Assembly: GCF_031877795.1 (NCBI RefSeq) | Contig: NC_133934.1 | Span: forward strand, 103,480,610-103,544,609 | Source: Strix aluco | Lineage: Eukaryota; Chordata; Aves; Strigiformes; Strigidae | Reading direction: 5' to 3' | DNA length: 64,000 nucleotides | Shown: positions 12,460 to 27,400 of the stretch, piece after piece | How the letters are laid out: each line of letters starts with the position of its first letter | Position numbering within the stretch: the first letter of the stretch is position 1 | The notes under the pieces: generated by a model | Told to the model about the DNA's origin: nothing | Seen by the model: the letters and a program-made list of their open reading frames with translations, nothing else | Databases searched by the model: none | Position numbers and translations under genes: made by a program

Positions 12460-15400
12460 GTAAGTGCTGGTTAAATATTCATTAAGAGTTTTGTGTATGC
12501 TGTTTGTAAAACAATGAGTGCCTCATTATTACTTATCCTCTTGAGAAACTGATCAAACATTTTTGTAGCACGTGCTACAGTGAAGTTCAAAAGAGTTATC
12601 TAGATTTCACAAATTAAAAATGATCAGTGGGAAGATGGTTCTTACATATTTGCGTGTATTAGTCATTAAAAAAATCATACCTAGATTTCCTCATGTATGC
12701 AATGCTCAGAGTTGTAGCTAAGGTATTGATAATAACATTGTTAGGACATACACTGTGTGAGTGTGTATGTTTTCATAGTAATAGGGGTTTGGGGGAACAG
12801 AGTAAATCTACCATATAGAAAATTTAGTCTAATATAGTTACACTGGTAAGAGTTCTTCTTAAAATAACCTCTTACTTAGTTCAAACCTCACCCTGTACAA
12901 GTTTAACCTTTATTTCACTTCCTATTGCTTTAAGCAGTTGAGTCCTGTTCTTACAAGGACAGCTCAAACTGGCTTCAGTTCTGTCCACTTGGTGGTTTGT
13001 AGAAGAGTAATCCTGCTTTTTTACCAATACCTATTTTTGAGAATTCTTGGTACTCCCTTTTAGCATTTCACTAAGAAATGGCTTAAGGTTGTTTTTTGTC
13101 AATCAAATATTTACTTTAAATTAGGAGTAACGAAGTAGCTGCTCACACGTATTCCAAAGCCAGAATTTAAATTTTCATGCTCTTGAAATTAAAACTAAGT
13201 TATAAATGTGCTTGATAATAAAGGAAGTATTTTACTTCTAGTAATTACAAGAAATACATTTTTGTTCTAAGAACTAGTTTAAAACTATTCTTAAGAAGCA
13301 GGATATGCTTTCATATATTGTAGATAAAAGCAGCTGAGCTAGGGAGGTTAGATAAACTTGCTGAAAGGTGTTTGAGAACAGCAGTGAAGTTTCATGAGAT
13401 ACTGGCTCACGAGGAGGGTACTTTCCTTACTATGAAAATAGAAAAGGAAGTTTACAAGTTGTTTGGATGGGATCAGGGAGGAAGTGTTGATTTTCTGAGA
13501 AGAATCCCAGGCACCATGTAGTGGCACAATGTTTCAAGATCTAGAAAGACAGATCTGTGCTGCCAAAGAGGTGGAAGAGAAACTAATGTCCTTCCTCAGT
13601 GCATGCCTGTTCCACTGTGAGAACTCTGAACAGGATCCTGAATGGTCTGTAAAAGCTGGAGGCAATGGAGCAAAGAGCCAGCCTGTTTTTGATGGGTAAT
13701 TACTGCTGATTTTTGATCAGATATCTTACTAGGAGGTATTAGCACGCTGAGCAGCATAAGCTGCCTTTGAGTTTCTCTTTAGCTTCTGCTGTATTGGAAG
13801 GTCTTCAGGATCCATGATGCCAGGGAGCTCCAGAGGGACTGTATGGAGGCATCAACTTTCCATTTAGATTGTTCCATATATATACAGGTCAGATCTCTCT
13901 TGAATCCGAGGTATTTACAGATTAAGATGATTTTTAGGAAGATCTGCCTTTCCTTCTGCACAAGAGAACAGTAACTTGGGCTCACCCCATCTTACCTCCA
14001 GAAGAAAATTCTCTTAGCTAAAATTTACTTGTTCTACAAGCTATGTTGCTGTTAATTATTACTGCATTTTGTCATACACAAAAAAATGTTAATCATTGGA
14101 GCTTCTGCCAGCCAGTCTTCTGCTGGTCCTGTTATCTGGATCCTGGTTTTGAGAGTATGGAGTCATTACATGAGATGGGATGGACATGCCCATTACTCCT
14201 GCCTTATACCTGTAGATATTCACTGGCTGGGTAGTACCTTTTTTGGCATGGGAAGTGTATATTTGCACTCTAAACAACAAAATAGCTCCTTCACTACCCA
14301 AAAGAAATACTCTTCTAGACACATGAACTACTAAAGACTTTTTTCTGTATTGAGCCTCTCTATTCTTTGAGATACTTTTATTTTTTATGATAGATGTTTT
14401 CATACACATAGATGTTTTTATGATAGATGTTTTCATTACAGTATTAACTATTGAGCTTACAGTTTTTTCCAACTGGAAACATTGTTTAAATGTGAGATTG
14501 TGCTAGATGCTAGCGAATCCTGTTTTATTTCTTTGTGACTGTGAACTCCTGTGTTGTAACATGCCAGGAAAGGACTGTGTCTTTGTTCTTATTTTGGATA
14601 CTTATGACAAGAAGCATGTATTCTTGTTTTCTCACTCTCTTTTTCAAGACTGCTAAAAACAGAAAGAAAGAAAAAAACCCAAAACCGCGAAGCAGAGCAA
14701 TCCTTTCTTCTGTCTCCAAACTTTTCTTCCAAATGAGGGAAAGGAAGGCCACAGGAATCTCTGCATGCGTTGCTTTCCTGGTTACTGGTGTTTCTGCCAA
14801 GTAGTCCCCCATCCGCAAATGCTGACCTCTCTGAATGCTGTAGTCTGTCCTTTGGGGGCTGACTCTGCCACAAAACATACTCTTTTGGAGGCTGCTATCC
14901 TCACGCCAGAGGCAGCTGAATGGAAAATATGGAGTGGCAGGTCTGGGGCATTCATGGCCTGTCTTGTTAAACTCCTCAGTGTACATGGGGAAACATAATG
15001 CAGAACTGAGAGGATGGAGAGCAGAAATAAATGCAAGAGGAGTTAGAGACAGATCACGAAGGATGGAAAAAGCTAAGAGTGAAGGCCTCTGAGGTCAAGC
15101 TGACTCTCTAGGACATCATGACTGGCCCATTTTGAAGAAGAGGGGCATGCTGTGACTCTTTAGTGACCTCTTCTGTTCGGCTTGAGAGATAATAAAGGAG
15201 CAGTATTTCCAAGGAGCTGTGTTAAAAGCTACCCAACCCATGTTTTACTTGTCAAAAAGCTAAATTATTTTAAGTCTCCAGGTGGGAGTCAGAACTTTTC
15301 AAGGGTTCATTACTGCAGCTGTTAGACCCAGTCAGGATATTGTTTTATAAACTGTTCTGTTCCCATGTATAGTTAGTATGCAGCCATCGTTGGAAGAGAA

Positions 15401-18400
15401 AATGAGATTGTTGCTCTCCATTTGTAACACTGTAAGCGTTACTGTGTGCAAATTGTTAGGTTTTTTGGACCATGTCCCTTACGTGATTTAGAGAGAATAG
15501 CAAAAATAAAGGGCATTGTTAAACACAGCAGAAGGCCTAAGATTTATGTGACAATAATATGGTAATTTAAATGCATTCTGGTCTTTATTTAAATTTAGCA
15601 AAAAGTACCGTTCCACTTCGTGATTTAGCTTTAAGAACTGTAACTGTTTTTCTGAAGACCAGCTCTAACTAACTCTTAGTCATATGATTAAAATAAGAAA
15701 ACATTAATAAAATATTCCTTTCTTTTTTCAAACATCCTAACATTTGTAATTCCATTTAGGCATTTCTTAGGCATCTTGGGAAAGGTTGTGTGGACAAGAC
15801 ACGAGTACATTGAGGGATGAGAAAAGAAGGAAAAAAAAGCAGAAGTTGAAGGAATGATTTTTACTCATTTAATTCCCAAAGTGTTCTGACATTCTGGAAA
15901 ACTAGATATGTGACTTCCAGTAGCCCCAGGCAAATTCAGTCCTCACAGCCAGCACTTAGCAGATCATCATGAATATTATTGACTTGGCAGATTTACAGGA
16001 ATATTCTGTGGCTGTTTCTCTAGTATATGACACTGTCGGTTTGTAATTACAATCCCTTTTTTCCCAGGTTGATTTTATACTAGATCTGTTTCCTGGTACA
16101 AATCACCATGTGGCTGCATCAATTACTGACAAAAAGAGGAGGTAGCGTGAGGGTGGGAACAAAGATTTTTGAGGGCTAGGGAATAGTGATATCATCTGAT
16201 TTGAAGGCACTGCACGCACAGTGACTGTAAGGCAGCAACACTGGACAATTAGCCAGCACCTCTTTTCAACCCTTTGCCTCCTTACTGCAACATTTTAAAA
16301 TAGACACTAAAGTTGACTCCTAATTAAAAGATGTTGTAGAATGGAGATTACTTTTGCTATATAATCCAGACAACAGAAACAAACTCCCATAAAGTCTAAA
16401 ATCATTCAGTCTTGTCTTTTTCCAGGTTTTTTTACATTCTGCTGCTGTTTAAGACTGTACCTGATGCATATTTGCCTTGATGGGTCAGTCACTCTTTGTA
16501 CTGCAAGCATGGTAGTTTATAAACAGAGATATCCTTGCAGTTCAACTAAGCAAAGTTGATTAAGACTGTATCATGATGTTGAGTTAATCCTTTCCTCCAG
16601 ATGTATCTAATTACATAAATCCTTAGCCAGCACAATGACATTTGGTACTCCCTGTCCTCTGCTGCTGTAACTCCATAGTGCCCCCACCTTTCACCTTGTA
16701 AAGGTCAAGAGAGGGAATTTCCACATGCTAATTGTCCAGTTCTCTTATTAAACACAAACTGTTACATAAATCTTAAATGTATTTTTTCCTGTTTATCACA
16801 AATTTCTGTAGAAATATTCCTTGGAAGTGAGGGGGAATCCAAGTGCAAGCAGGATATCTAGGCTCTGGAGCATCTTGCTTTGCTTGCGGGAGGGGAGTGA
16901 AGGAACTATGATGAGCTATGGGACTATGCTGAGCTGTGCTCCAGCTACCCCTAGACCGTGAAGGTCTGGGGTTGGGGGCAAGAGGCGGGTGAGGGAGCCC
17001 GGTCAGAAAGCACAATTCAAAGAGTACTTAGCTATTTCTAATTTACATTGAGATTGGTATATGGTAAATGAGGTATGCAGCCAGCTCCTTTTTCAGCTGT
17101 ACCCAGCTGTTGTTAGACATAAGTGAAAATGTGTGTTGGATCAAAGCTAACTCACAATTCCCTTCTTCAAACAGTTTGGCAGTTGGGGTCAGCTCTGCCC
17201 TAACTTTACCCTCTCTAATCTCTGTATTAAACTTAGACATCTAAAAGATTGGTAAAATAGTTCCAGATTGAGTTCCTTCAGGCTGACAATACACAAAGGA
17301 GTAGTTTTAGTTCTTGGCGGATAGTTCAAAGTGGTTGCCCCGAACTTAATCAGCATTTCTATAAATGGACTACATAAGTTCATATAATTCCCATGTAAAT
17401 TGCAGTAGGCCTGTAAAACAGCTGACGAAGCCAGATCCTTGCTGTTCCCCTCCCATCCCAGTCTGGTGGCAACGGCTGGCATGCCATCACTACCACACCT
17501 CCCGCCTGCAGCAGCAGTCAGCTCCTGCCAGCAAAGCCACCAGATCTGCCCTCCTGCACCTCACAGGCTGCCACAAAAAGCCAGGCTGTGACTGCTGTAG
17601 TTGGGGGTGCTCTGTGACAGGTGGAGAGAACAAGACATGCCTTGCAGCTATTTCTTGTTTCTTCCAGGGGAAAAGCAGCAGACTTGCTCAGTGGAGGCTG
17701 CTCTGAATTGGAGAAGGGCTCTTTGACTAAATGAATTGGTGGTCGCAAGTAGCATAGTAATCATGTGTGAACAGATTATTGCATTTTAGTTTTCCATATG
17801 TTAAATATTTTAAAAATAATATTTATCAAGGAAATTCAAAGTTTAAAACTAATATTATCGTTTTAGTTATTCTAGTGGTTCTGTAGTAGTTATTCCTGGA
17901 CTCCATGCTTGCTTTAGCAGTATGGCAAACAGTGAGTAGAGAGAGCTTGCAGCCTTCAAGAGAAAACTGGGAGTTTCATCAGGATAGGAAAGAAAACCAG
18001 GGTGTAGGATACTAGTCTACAGGAAAATGGTGAATGGTCTTGTTAAATTTTTGAAAAAAGCCCAACTGTGGCCACAGAATTGAAGATCCTTGATGACTTA
18101 TGCTTTGTAAATTCAGCTCAGAATTTTATTCACTTCACTCTTATGCACTTTATTCACATTTTCAAGGCTCATTTTCCAAATATAGGGACAAATATCAAGA
18201 CAAAAATAATAACTCTTCAAATGAGGTTGAAGTTAAAAAAGAGGGGGGGAAAAAAACCCAAAAAACAAAACAGGGCACCCATCGTTCTCTTGGGTTAGAA
18301 ACTGAAATCAATTTTGAAGCGTAATTTTGTTGCTTTGAAATCTCTTCTCTTATGCCTATAAATCCTCTATTATGAAAAAAGGGGGGGGGGAAATATTGGA

Positions 18401-21400
18401 GCTTATAGTATTTGGGGAAAATAGTAAGTAAAACTCTCTCTTCTGAGTCCCGCTTACCAAAAATTATCTTGAGGCCATGAAACACACGAAGAAATTAACA
18501 CCTGTGCATGCATATATAGTTGACAAATACACGTACTAATATGCTCAGGTTTTCATGTAATTTTTCTGTCTTCAAGTCTGTCTTAACTGTGCAACATGCA
18601 TATGAGAGATCAACTGCAGAATTAGTGAGACAGTGATATTTGATACGAAATATGAGCTCTACTATATGAGCTGTCCTGCAAAACAAGCAGTTATTAATAA
18701 ATTTGACCCAATAAAAGTCATGCATGGAAAAGAATTTTTTTTCTTCTTTGACTCATTTGGCAGCATCTGTGATTTGTTCAAGTACTTTACTGTCTGTAAA
18801 TGTAGCAAGAATTAAGTAGATCCATGAGTCATTCTCTGTTCAGAATCAATAGATCCAACAGAGGTCTTATTTGTCATACTGTGACAGTTCATCAATTCTT
18901 CCTCCCACCAACTCTTGTCTTACCACTCAACAAAGCAGTCAGACATGTGTTTGTTCATTTGCTCCCAGCCTTTTCCATCTTTTTTTTTTTTCTGTCTTCT
19001 AATGGCAGCCCAAGTTTGCATTTTCTCGATAATGAAATAATGCCCTGTTGCTCAATATTGGAGAGATTTCTGTCTTTGCAACATGCGTTTCATTCTTTAG
19101 ACCTGTACTTCCATTTCCTTTAAATATTGCACAAATCGTAAAGATGAAGATTTTTGGTGTTTTCACTGAAAATCGCCTTCAGCCTCTGTGTAACATGATC
19201 TTAGAAGAGAAAGGAGCTCAAGCACTGAGGGGTACCCTTGAAACTTCACCTGTTTTTAGTGTTAGAGATGTGTGACTGGAACATTCAGCATTCATCTCTC
19301 ATCAGTTAATATCTGGGGTTTCTTGAATATCTCAGCAGATGGACTGAGTTAAGTTCTACTCTGAAGCCACATACGAGATTGATACTGATATGCTGAAATC
19401 TTTCCCCTCCCCTCCTACATTGGAGCCATCCTAAAATAGATTGAGCTCAAAAATTTTGGTTACCAGATCCAGAAGAGCAAGGCTGTTAAGCTTCTCAGGA
19501 GAGGTGAAGGAGACTAGACTTGTTTGCCTGTGAAACCTAGGGGAAGGGCCTGGCCTGCAAGTCTTCCTCTCTCCTCGCAGTTCTTCTGAAACCTGACAGT
19601 TTCCATTTGTAGTTAAAAGAGAAATAAAAGGGCATTTAATGTATTCAACTTTGTATACCAATACACAGTAAGTGAAGGTGTATTAGACATGAGTGTGTCA
19701 GAGGTTCCAGAAGTACTCCTGCAAGTGGTCAGCATGTATGCTTCTACGGAGGAAAGGCAGGTGTTGACTACATGCCTTGAGCCACCAAGTTTGCATCTTC
19801 CCATAGGGGTATGCTCCAAAATCCTTTGCTGCTTCTGCAGCACTGTGCAGGGAGAGTAGGAGGTAGATAGGACTTCTTAAGAAAGGAAACACAAGGTCAT
19901 ACTGGCTACCTGTGAAGACAGGGAAACTTTCTCAAAATTTTTAACTTCCCAATGTTGTGAAATGGGGTGGGGAGAAGCTGGCAGGATTCCCTGAGTAAAT
20001 GCCTCAACAGTCAACTCTAAGTAGCTGTTTTTCCTTTCGGAGGTTTCCAATCTGATTTTGCGTTTCCTGATGAGGAGACTAGAGCAGCAGACACTGAGCA
20101 GGTTAAAAAGATCTGGCTATCAGGCGTTTTGACAACTTCTCCCTGTTGGTTTCTCCCAAAGTCAGATACTTCCAGGTGTTGCCTCCCTTTTCTATTTCTA
20201 ACCTCTGTTGCTGGCTATAAAACAGAATAAAAACCATGTGATTAAATTAATGATCTCTATTGGCTTCTGTCTGATATTTACAATTTCTACCTTTGTATTT
20301 GGCGATAGCAAATCAAAAGTTAACGTAAGTACATACTCCTTTTTTATGAGGGGGATTGCATCATATCTTTTGTAACAAGAATTCTTTTAATCACTAGGAA
20401 TATAAACTTGAAATTCAGCAGAGCAGAATGAATGTGCCTTGATAATTAATTCCCAGTGAACTCGTAACTGTAGCAACAGGTTGGTTGTTGTAGGTTGTAG
20501 CGAAGTCCTCCTAGAATCTAGGTGAAATTCAAATGACGATACCTTCTGAACTGGATGGATTTCAATCTGCTGTTTTCACTTCTCCCTTAGAAACCACAAG
20601 ATGAGTTTTCTTTGGGCAGTCTGACTGATTCACCTAATCATGCAATAGTTATCAGTGTGGCAATAAGAGGTGTACTGGGCCTCCAAACCCAGTCTTTAGG
20701 GAACTGAACTGCTTCTTTAGAAGTGATTCTTGTATGGAAATTCTCCACAGTAGTGAGTGACTATGTTGCTATTAAGATATGGAAAGCAGGCCAGAAAATG
20801 TGAAGGTTGGGTTACTATAGGCCAATTCTGTGTAAGAATAAATATTTTATTTGAGCCTGAGAAATGCTGGGGTTTATTGTCATCTTAAAGGTAATGTAGA
20901 TAAAATTCTCAGAACAATTGCATTCATTCATGTACATCTGGATTTATTTATATATTTTGAAAAACAATCAATTTTTGCTTCACATTTGGCTTTTACATCT
21001 GATATGCTATTTTTAGTAGAAGTAGGAAAGAAAACATATTTGGAAGCTGTGTTAACTGAAGGAGAAAAGATACAATGAAACAAAAGCCTAAACTGCATTT
21101 GGATTTATTTATGAAGTTATGAAAGCCTGTATTTTTGCAACAGTAGGTTATTCCCAGGGATTTCAGTATATTGACATGCTGATTAATGATCCAACAATCC
21201 ATTAAGCTGTGTTTGTTGTTTTTTCTCTAGTTGCAGTCTGCTTGTAGAGCAAGAGTGGAAGAGACATTTATGTATAGGTAGTTAAATATATGTAAATTGA
21301 GGTTATAAAATTATTATAACCTACAGAGAAATTTAAAATGAAAATTATAATATATTTTTTTTAAATCTTAGACTCGTGGGAAGTCAAGTACAGTTGTCCA

Positions 21401-24400
21401 CAGCTTTTAATCTAAATCTGTTCATAAACTGATTGTTTCATGTTGTCTGGAACACGTAAGTAGGAAGTCCTATTTGAATCTAGGAGACCAGTTTCACCAG
21501 AATTAAAATTCCATGCTGGGAACACGATCACAGTGGCAGCATGCTTGTTTAAAACCAATTCACAAGAATAACTATTTCAGACTAAACTTCTGAAAAAATG
21601 TAAGGACTCTTAATTCTTATCCAAAATACCATTGCCCATTACAGGTGCCCTCTTGCATCAAACACTTACTATGAAAACCTCACCTTTTTCCAGTATTGAT
21701 TTTGTACATCAGATGCAGAGGTGACAGGCAAGAGGCCATCCCTATTCTATCTTTTACTTATTTTATTTAAGGGTATGTTTGTTCACTTCCTCCAAACAAG
21801 GGAGGGGGAAGGAGGCAGGGCAAAAAAAAAGTCAAAATAAAATAGTCCCCACACCAATTCAGACTTATGCCTTTATCTGTGGTGTGAATCTAAATTACAT
21901 CAAATTAGATTAAACTAATATGTTTACATATGCTAATATAAAGAGGAGATCTCATTCAAATACCTGTCACGTCTCTGTAGGCTGCTAGGAGGACCATGCC
22001 ATAAGTGGAATCAATTTCTAGAAATTATAAAATTTTTTATCCTCTTTGCTATTAAAAAGATCAGAGCATTTGTGTTGTTTCAAACCAAAGTATCTAACCT
22101 GTCTAATCAACACAGTAGTCAGAAGTGGATGAGGAGTACAAGAACAAGACAAATTTGGAGGGATGATTCCAGTTGCTGTAATCTCCCAGATTTTGTTACT
22201 GATTTAGGAACTTCTGCATGAAGAAGTTGCATCCTGACTAGCAAGTTTAATTGCCATTGATGGAGTTTTCTTTGATACATTTATTTAATTATCTTCACAG
22301 CTTATTTTTGTCTTTGGTTTTCAAAATATCCAGTGGCAATGAGTCCCAAAATTATATAGGATATGACAACGTATGTGCTTTTGTTTGTTTTAAACCTGCC
22401 GTCTGTTAATTTTGTATGATGGCCTCCTCTTGTGCTGAGAAATGGTGAATAGTCTCTATTTGCACTTGCCAGGTAACTTGCCATTTTACAGACCTTCTCA
22501 AATAACTAGCATATATTCTTTTTATAAATTATCTGGAATAAAAATTTGCACGTAACTGTGCAAGATAGGTATCATGCAGATTTTTGTTTCTTTTTAATTT
22601 TTAACTATGTTCCTTTCATGATATGGTCTTTGTTCTACCTGGGTGTGTATGATGACAATCAGGGCTACTATTGGGCCTCAAATTGGAGTAAGCCCCTCAG
22701 ATTGGACTCAGGAGATCAGCATTTTATTGTGAAATGGTTGATCTCGTGTTTGACTGTGAGCAACTCAGTCTGAAGTATCCTGATCTTGCAAGTTACCTGT
22801 AGTTAATATAACAAGCCAAATTTTCCTGTGGATTTTTCACTATTTTTTAAAATACATCCTTATTTGTCATAGAAAGAAAATTCCTAATAAGCTTTTTTCC
22901 CTTTATTTAAGTGTAAGAGATGGGATGAATATAAGATTTTAAATAAAATTGAAAATTGTACCTCAGAAAGGCTTGGGAGTTTGTGTGTGCCACTGCAGCA
23001 AGCCACATTGAAGTCAACCATGGATGATGTATGGTGTGCCTCTGCTATGGTTAAATTACAGCATAGCAACAGAGATAGCAGGAGCAGGGAACAGTGATTT
23101 GGCATCATCTGTCTAACTCCTTACCACCAATGCGATCGAAACATGGTCTGGAATAGTACAAAATGTGAAATGTCCAGAAGCCTTGCAAGCGTGTCTGTTA
23201 ATGGTTATAATCAGACCTGACTATCCATACAAAACATAATGAAGCTGTTTTCATACATGCTGGGACTTGTAAATGATTTTGTTGCTTGGTATCATATGAG
23301 GAACAGCAGTGATGTAATAAGAATACCAGTACCAAGAACATAATAAGAAAGCTATGGCTACCTTTGCTGCTGCTGTTCTTCAAATTTTCAGGAAAAAAAA
23401 ACTCCACAGGCTGATTTCTAGCATAGCCAATGCTAATCTACATGGGCTCTTCCTCTATCGTATAGAATGAACTCCGGGAAATATGGTGATTTTTGGAACT
23501 GCTTCTAGGAGAAAAGTCATAGCAATGAGACCTAAGCTGAAATAAACTGCAGAGGAGGTCCTGAGTTGCAGGATCTCCTGAAAATGAGCCTTGTACCTGC
23601 TGGGTCACCTCATAGGCGCATCATGTCAGTGGCTTACTGCTGCAGAGGTCAGTCTTGTGTATAAGATCACCCCTATCTCCATGTGTAAAGCAGGAGAACT
23701 TTCCTTGGTCCTTGCAGAAACTCTCTAAACACTTTTACTTATTTGCTTTTTAACCTGATATCCCCTGTTGCTTACATGATTTTACCACTTTTCAGGTGTT
23801 CTGGCTTGTATTTTTCTGAATGATAGAGAATGAACTGAAAATTTAGAACTGTTTATATGTATTTACATATTAGTAGACATGGTGCTAACTGTTATACAAT
23901 AGAAATCTTCACTGCCCATCCTCCAAGAAAGATGCCTGCCTCAAGATCTGAAAAATTAGTCACTGAAAAATATTAGATAAAGATATCTAATTAGATAAAG
24001 CATCGTTTGCGTTAGTTATTTTTTCTATGTGCATCTCCATCAAGTAAACATTCATATTGTCCATTATTTAAATATTATTTCCTAAATATGATCGCAAAAA
24101 TTATATTTTAAATCACTTTGAATGCTTAATCTCTGGCATTGTATTTACTGTCCTGTCTCATTGTTAGGAAACCTTTCTCTTCTTGGGAAATTCTCTATTT
24201 CAAATCATTTACATATTTCATACTAATCTTTACAAGTATCTCCTGGTTTTTCCTTTATACCCAGAGATATCAGGTTATGATGCTGTTTCTTCCTGATTCA
24301 CCAGTCAGTTCTTTAAAGATCCGAATAGTTCTTTTCACGGTTCTAGCTGGAAACATGTGCTGAAGTTCTAATGAGTCTGGTGAGTCAGAAGCTAAAGAGG

Positions 24401-27400
24401 TTGTCAAAATTATGTAAACATAATATACTCTATTTTCCAACCAATTTTATGAAGTGTTAACTCATACTTCAGTCTAATTTTTCCAAATAATTTCTACCGT
24501 TTCCAGCTGCTGCGTTGTCCTATTCTTGCGCAATGTTTCCTGTAGTGACTCTTGAAACTGGACCTGTGCTTCTGTCATATTGACGATACTAACTTATCTT
24601 TTACATATACAAGGAAATAACTAGCGATGCTTATGTCTGACATCATTGTCCAGCATTCATCCATTTACCTGCTCACTTCTATAATTGCCAAAAAGGAGAT
24701 AGTGAATTGGCAGTAATATTTCTTCTGCCTCTGATATTTTGAATCTTCTTGAGCTTTTAAGGAGTCGTGGTGACATGGCTACGTGAGCAAGCTGTGAGCA
24801 AGCTGTGTACATTGTGTGCCATAAGCCCTCTAAGAGAAATTAAAAGCCAGTTCAGTTCCACTTGTTCTGTGGAGTTCTTCCTGACTGCCAGTGTGGGAGG
24901 GTGAACCTTGCTGATGCCTTCTCTCCTTGTTTATTTCCTAATCGTGTGATATTTGGGTAAACTTGGCTTACACTATACACTGAAAAAGAAAAAAAGTAGC
25001 AGTATGATGTGGGTGCTTGTTAGAGCTGTGGTTCATTGGAATTTGAGCTTCTACATTCAGTGCAAGTTTGAGGAAAGCACAGTGGAAGACAGGTATTCCT
25101 TGAATACTACCTATACTACTACCTGATTGATTGATTGATTGATTGATCGGAATTCTCTTCTACCACAGCCCTAAGTTGACACACATTTGAGTAAATAAAA
25201 TGAAGTAGCAGTAAGAAGGTTGCAAGCAGGTAGTCATAGAGCAGAACCAGTCACTTTTAATGATGGTGGTTTAGCCTGCTCCTTACTAGGAGTAGTTATC
25301 TCGGGCTTGTCTAAAGTTAATGTTGCTATGCTGCTTTCAGCATCTGAAGTAATTTACATGATACCCCTGTAAAACATTGCACTGTACTGTAAAGTCTCAA
25401 TAGTTAAAGGAAGTGGTTTAAATAAAAGAATTAGAGGCTTCTGATGTTTTCACTTCTCGTTGATATGTATCTTCATACTTTCATGTCTTGCAGAGTGTAA
25501 AGCTCTAATTTTCCATTGAATGGGCATCCCCAAATGGGCTTTCAGAAATATAAATGCTATAGGTTAGGGATTTCTTTTTTCTTATCCCACTCAGTCTCAT
25601 TTCCACAAGCCCATTCACTCTGCCAGACTAGCTAACATAATCAGTAATATGACACAGAGTTTTAACCCTTAGCTGTCTGATAAATTTGGTAAACAAAATA
25701 CATCTGAAACCGTAGCGCATTTTTGCACCTGAGCACTGCGGTTTGGTCCTGGGTGCTCCAGGGATTGTTAGGTGGGTTTCTGCATCTTTTCCATGGAAAT
25801 GGACAAAGGAAGGAAAGATGCAACAGAATTCCTTAAATGTGCTGGCTGGTATAGTCATATACTGATACCTGGAAACTGTAATGCTGAGTCCCCAATCCAA
25901 AATTTGCTTAAAAAGGATAGATCCTTTTATGAAATAGGGAGTAGGTTGTTCTTATCTGGCTTCTGTTGTCCAAGCCATTCTGGTGCTCATACTTTCATCT
26001 TCTCAAGTTTATTTCTCTTGACTACAGGGGCAAAAAAGAGTAGACAAAGATTTTCATATAACCAGTTGTTCCCAGGAGGTGGAGCTTTTAGACAAATGCC
26101 AAATATCATCCATAATTAATTTGTGGGAGCTGACAATATTATCTGTTGTCAAATTGCTCTATCTTATCTCCTGAGTTAAAGAAAAATACTTTAGATAAAA
26201 CAGTGGCCTGCCCAATGTCCAGCTATTGAGTATTGCAGACGGTTATTAATAAACTTATATTAAAAGCATTGAAGGAAATTAGACCTTGTGGCTTGTAGCC
26301 ATTGTGGGGAGCTTTCAGACCTTCACTGTCTAGGATCTCCAGGCATGGATATTGCTTGCAGTGTTACTAGTAGTAAAATGGCATGAGTCTGCAGTGATGT
26401 GTATTCAAAGTTAATGACTGTGTTAGGAAAAATACTGCTGACCCATCACTAACATTCACTTGTGATATACTGCATCAGGTTTTTGCTGGTTTTGCAGGAA
26501 CAGTATGTTACTTTCCAGGGTGTGCAGCCTTGATTCAAATGAGATGGTTGAATCGCTGCCTCATGGGACTGGCAGTGCAAGGTGTGCTGCTCTATATGAA
26601 AGTTCCCTAAGTTCTCTCCAGCCTGGTAAATACCAGTTATGCTCTTACAAGTATTAAACAGATTCCTTCCTTGGTCCCTCCTTGGTGAAAGCCTTTGTGC
26701 AGGGTAGGCAGGCCTGACTCTGACCACACAGCTGCTCCTCCACCTCAGACCTTTGTGCTTTAGTTTGCTTCTGCTGACTTTTGTCCTGTTGAAGAACATT
26801 TTATATGTTCTCTTTCATAGTAGACAAATTTTTAATTTCTAACCCTCAAAGAGAAATCACCACTCACTCGAGTAGTGTTTGTTAATATATTTATTCGTGT
26901 TAAGAACTGCAAAATTGTTCTTATTGGAACAATTGTTTTTGAAGGCAACCTCGTCATCTCTGAATAGTAATCTGTAGCAGGCAACTGTAAAATAATACTA
27001 ATGTGAAAAAGAAGAGAAGCAATGTGAAAATTGTGTTATAAATGTTTGCTGCGTGTTGTAGTCTAATTCTTTTTTTTGACTGCAAGCAATCAATTTACTG
27101 ATGAGTTTCCTTGGTTATTGTGTCATTCTACCTGAACAATAAGCCTGTTGACATGTGAGCATAGAAATAGTCTGTATTTAAAGTTTTTGTGGAACTATCA
27201 AGTTTATTAAAACATAGGATGCTGCTGCAGAAGCATAGGTTTAATGTGCCTTGAACAGCATCATGCCTGTGCCTCCTATAACAGTGATCTCCCTAGCTGC
27301 TGCGGCACCTTTCCTCAAAGAATAAAAGTACCGTCTGGGACTTTTTGAACCACAGATTGGAGAGGGGGAAAACACTTAACATCATACTAGGTCAGTGACG

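Noticed and set aside
14525..14986. 153-codon minus-strand open frame in a PRORP intron
   Set aside because: No motif or repeat match recognised and no promoter or splice signals around it; consistent with chance.
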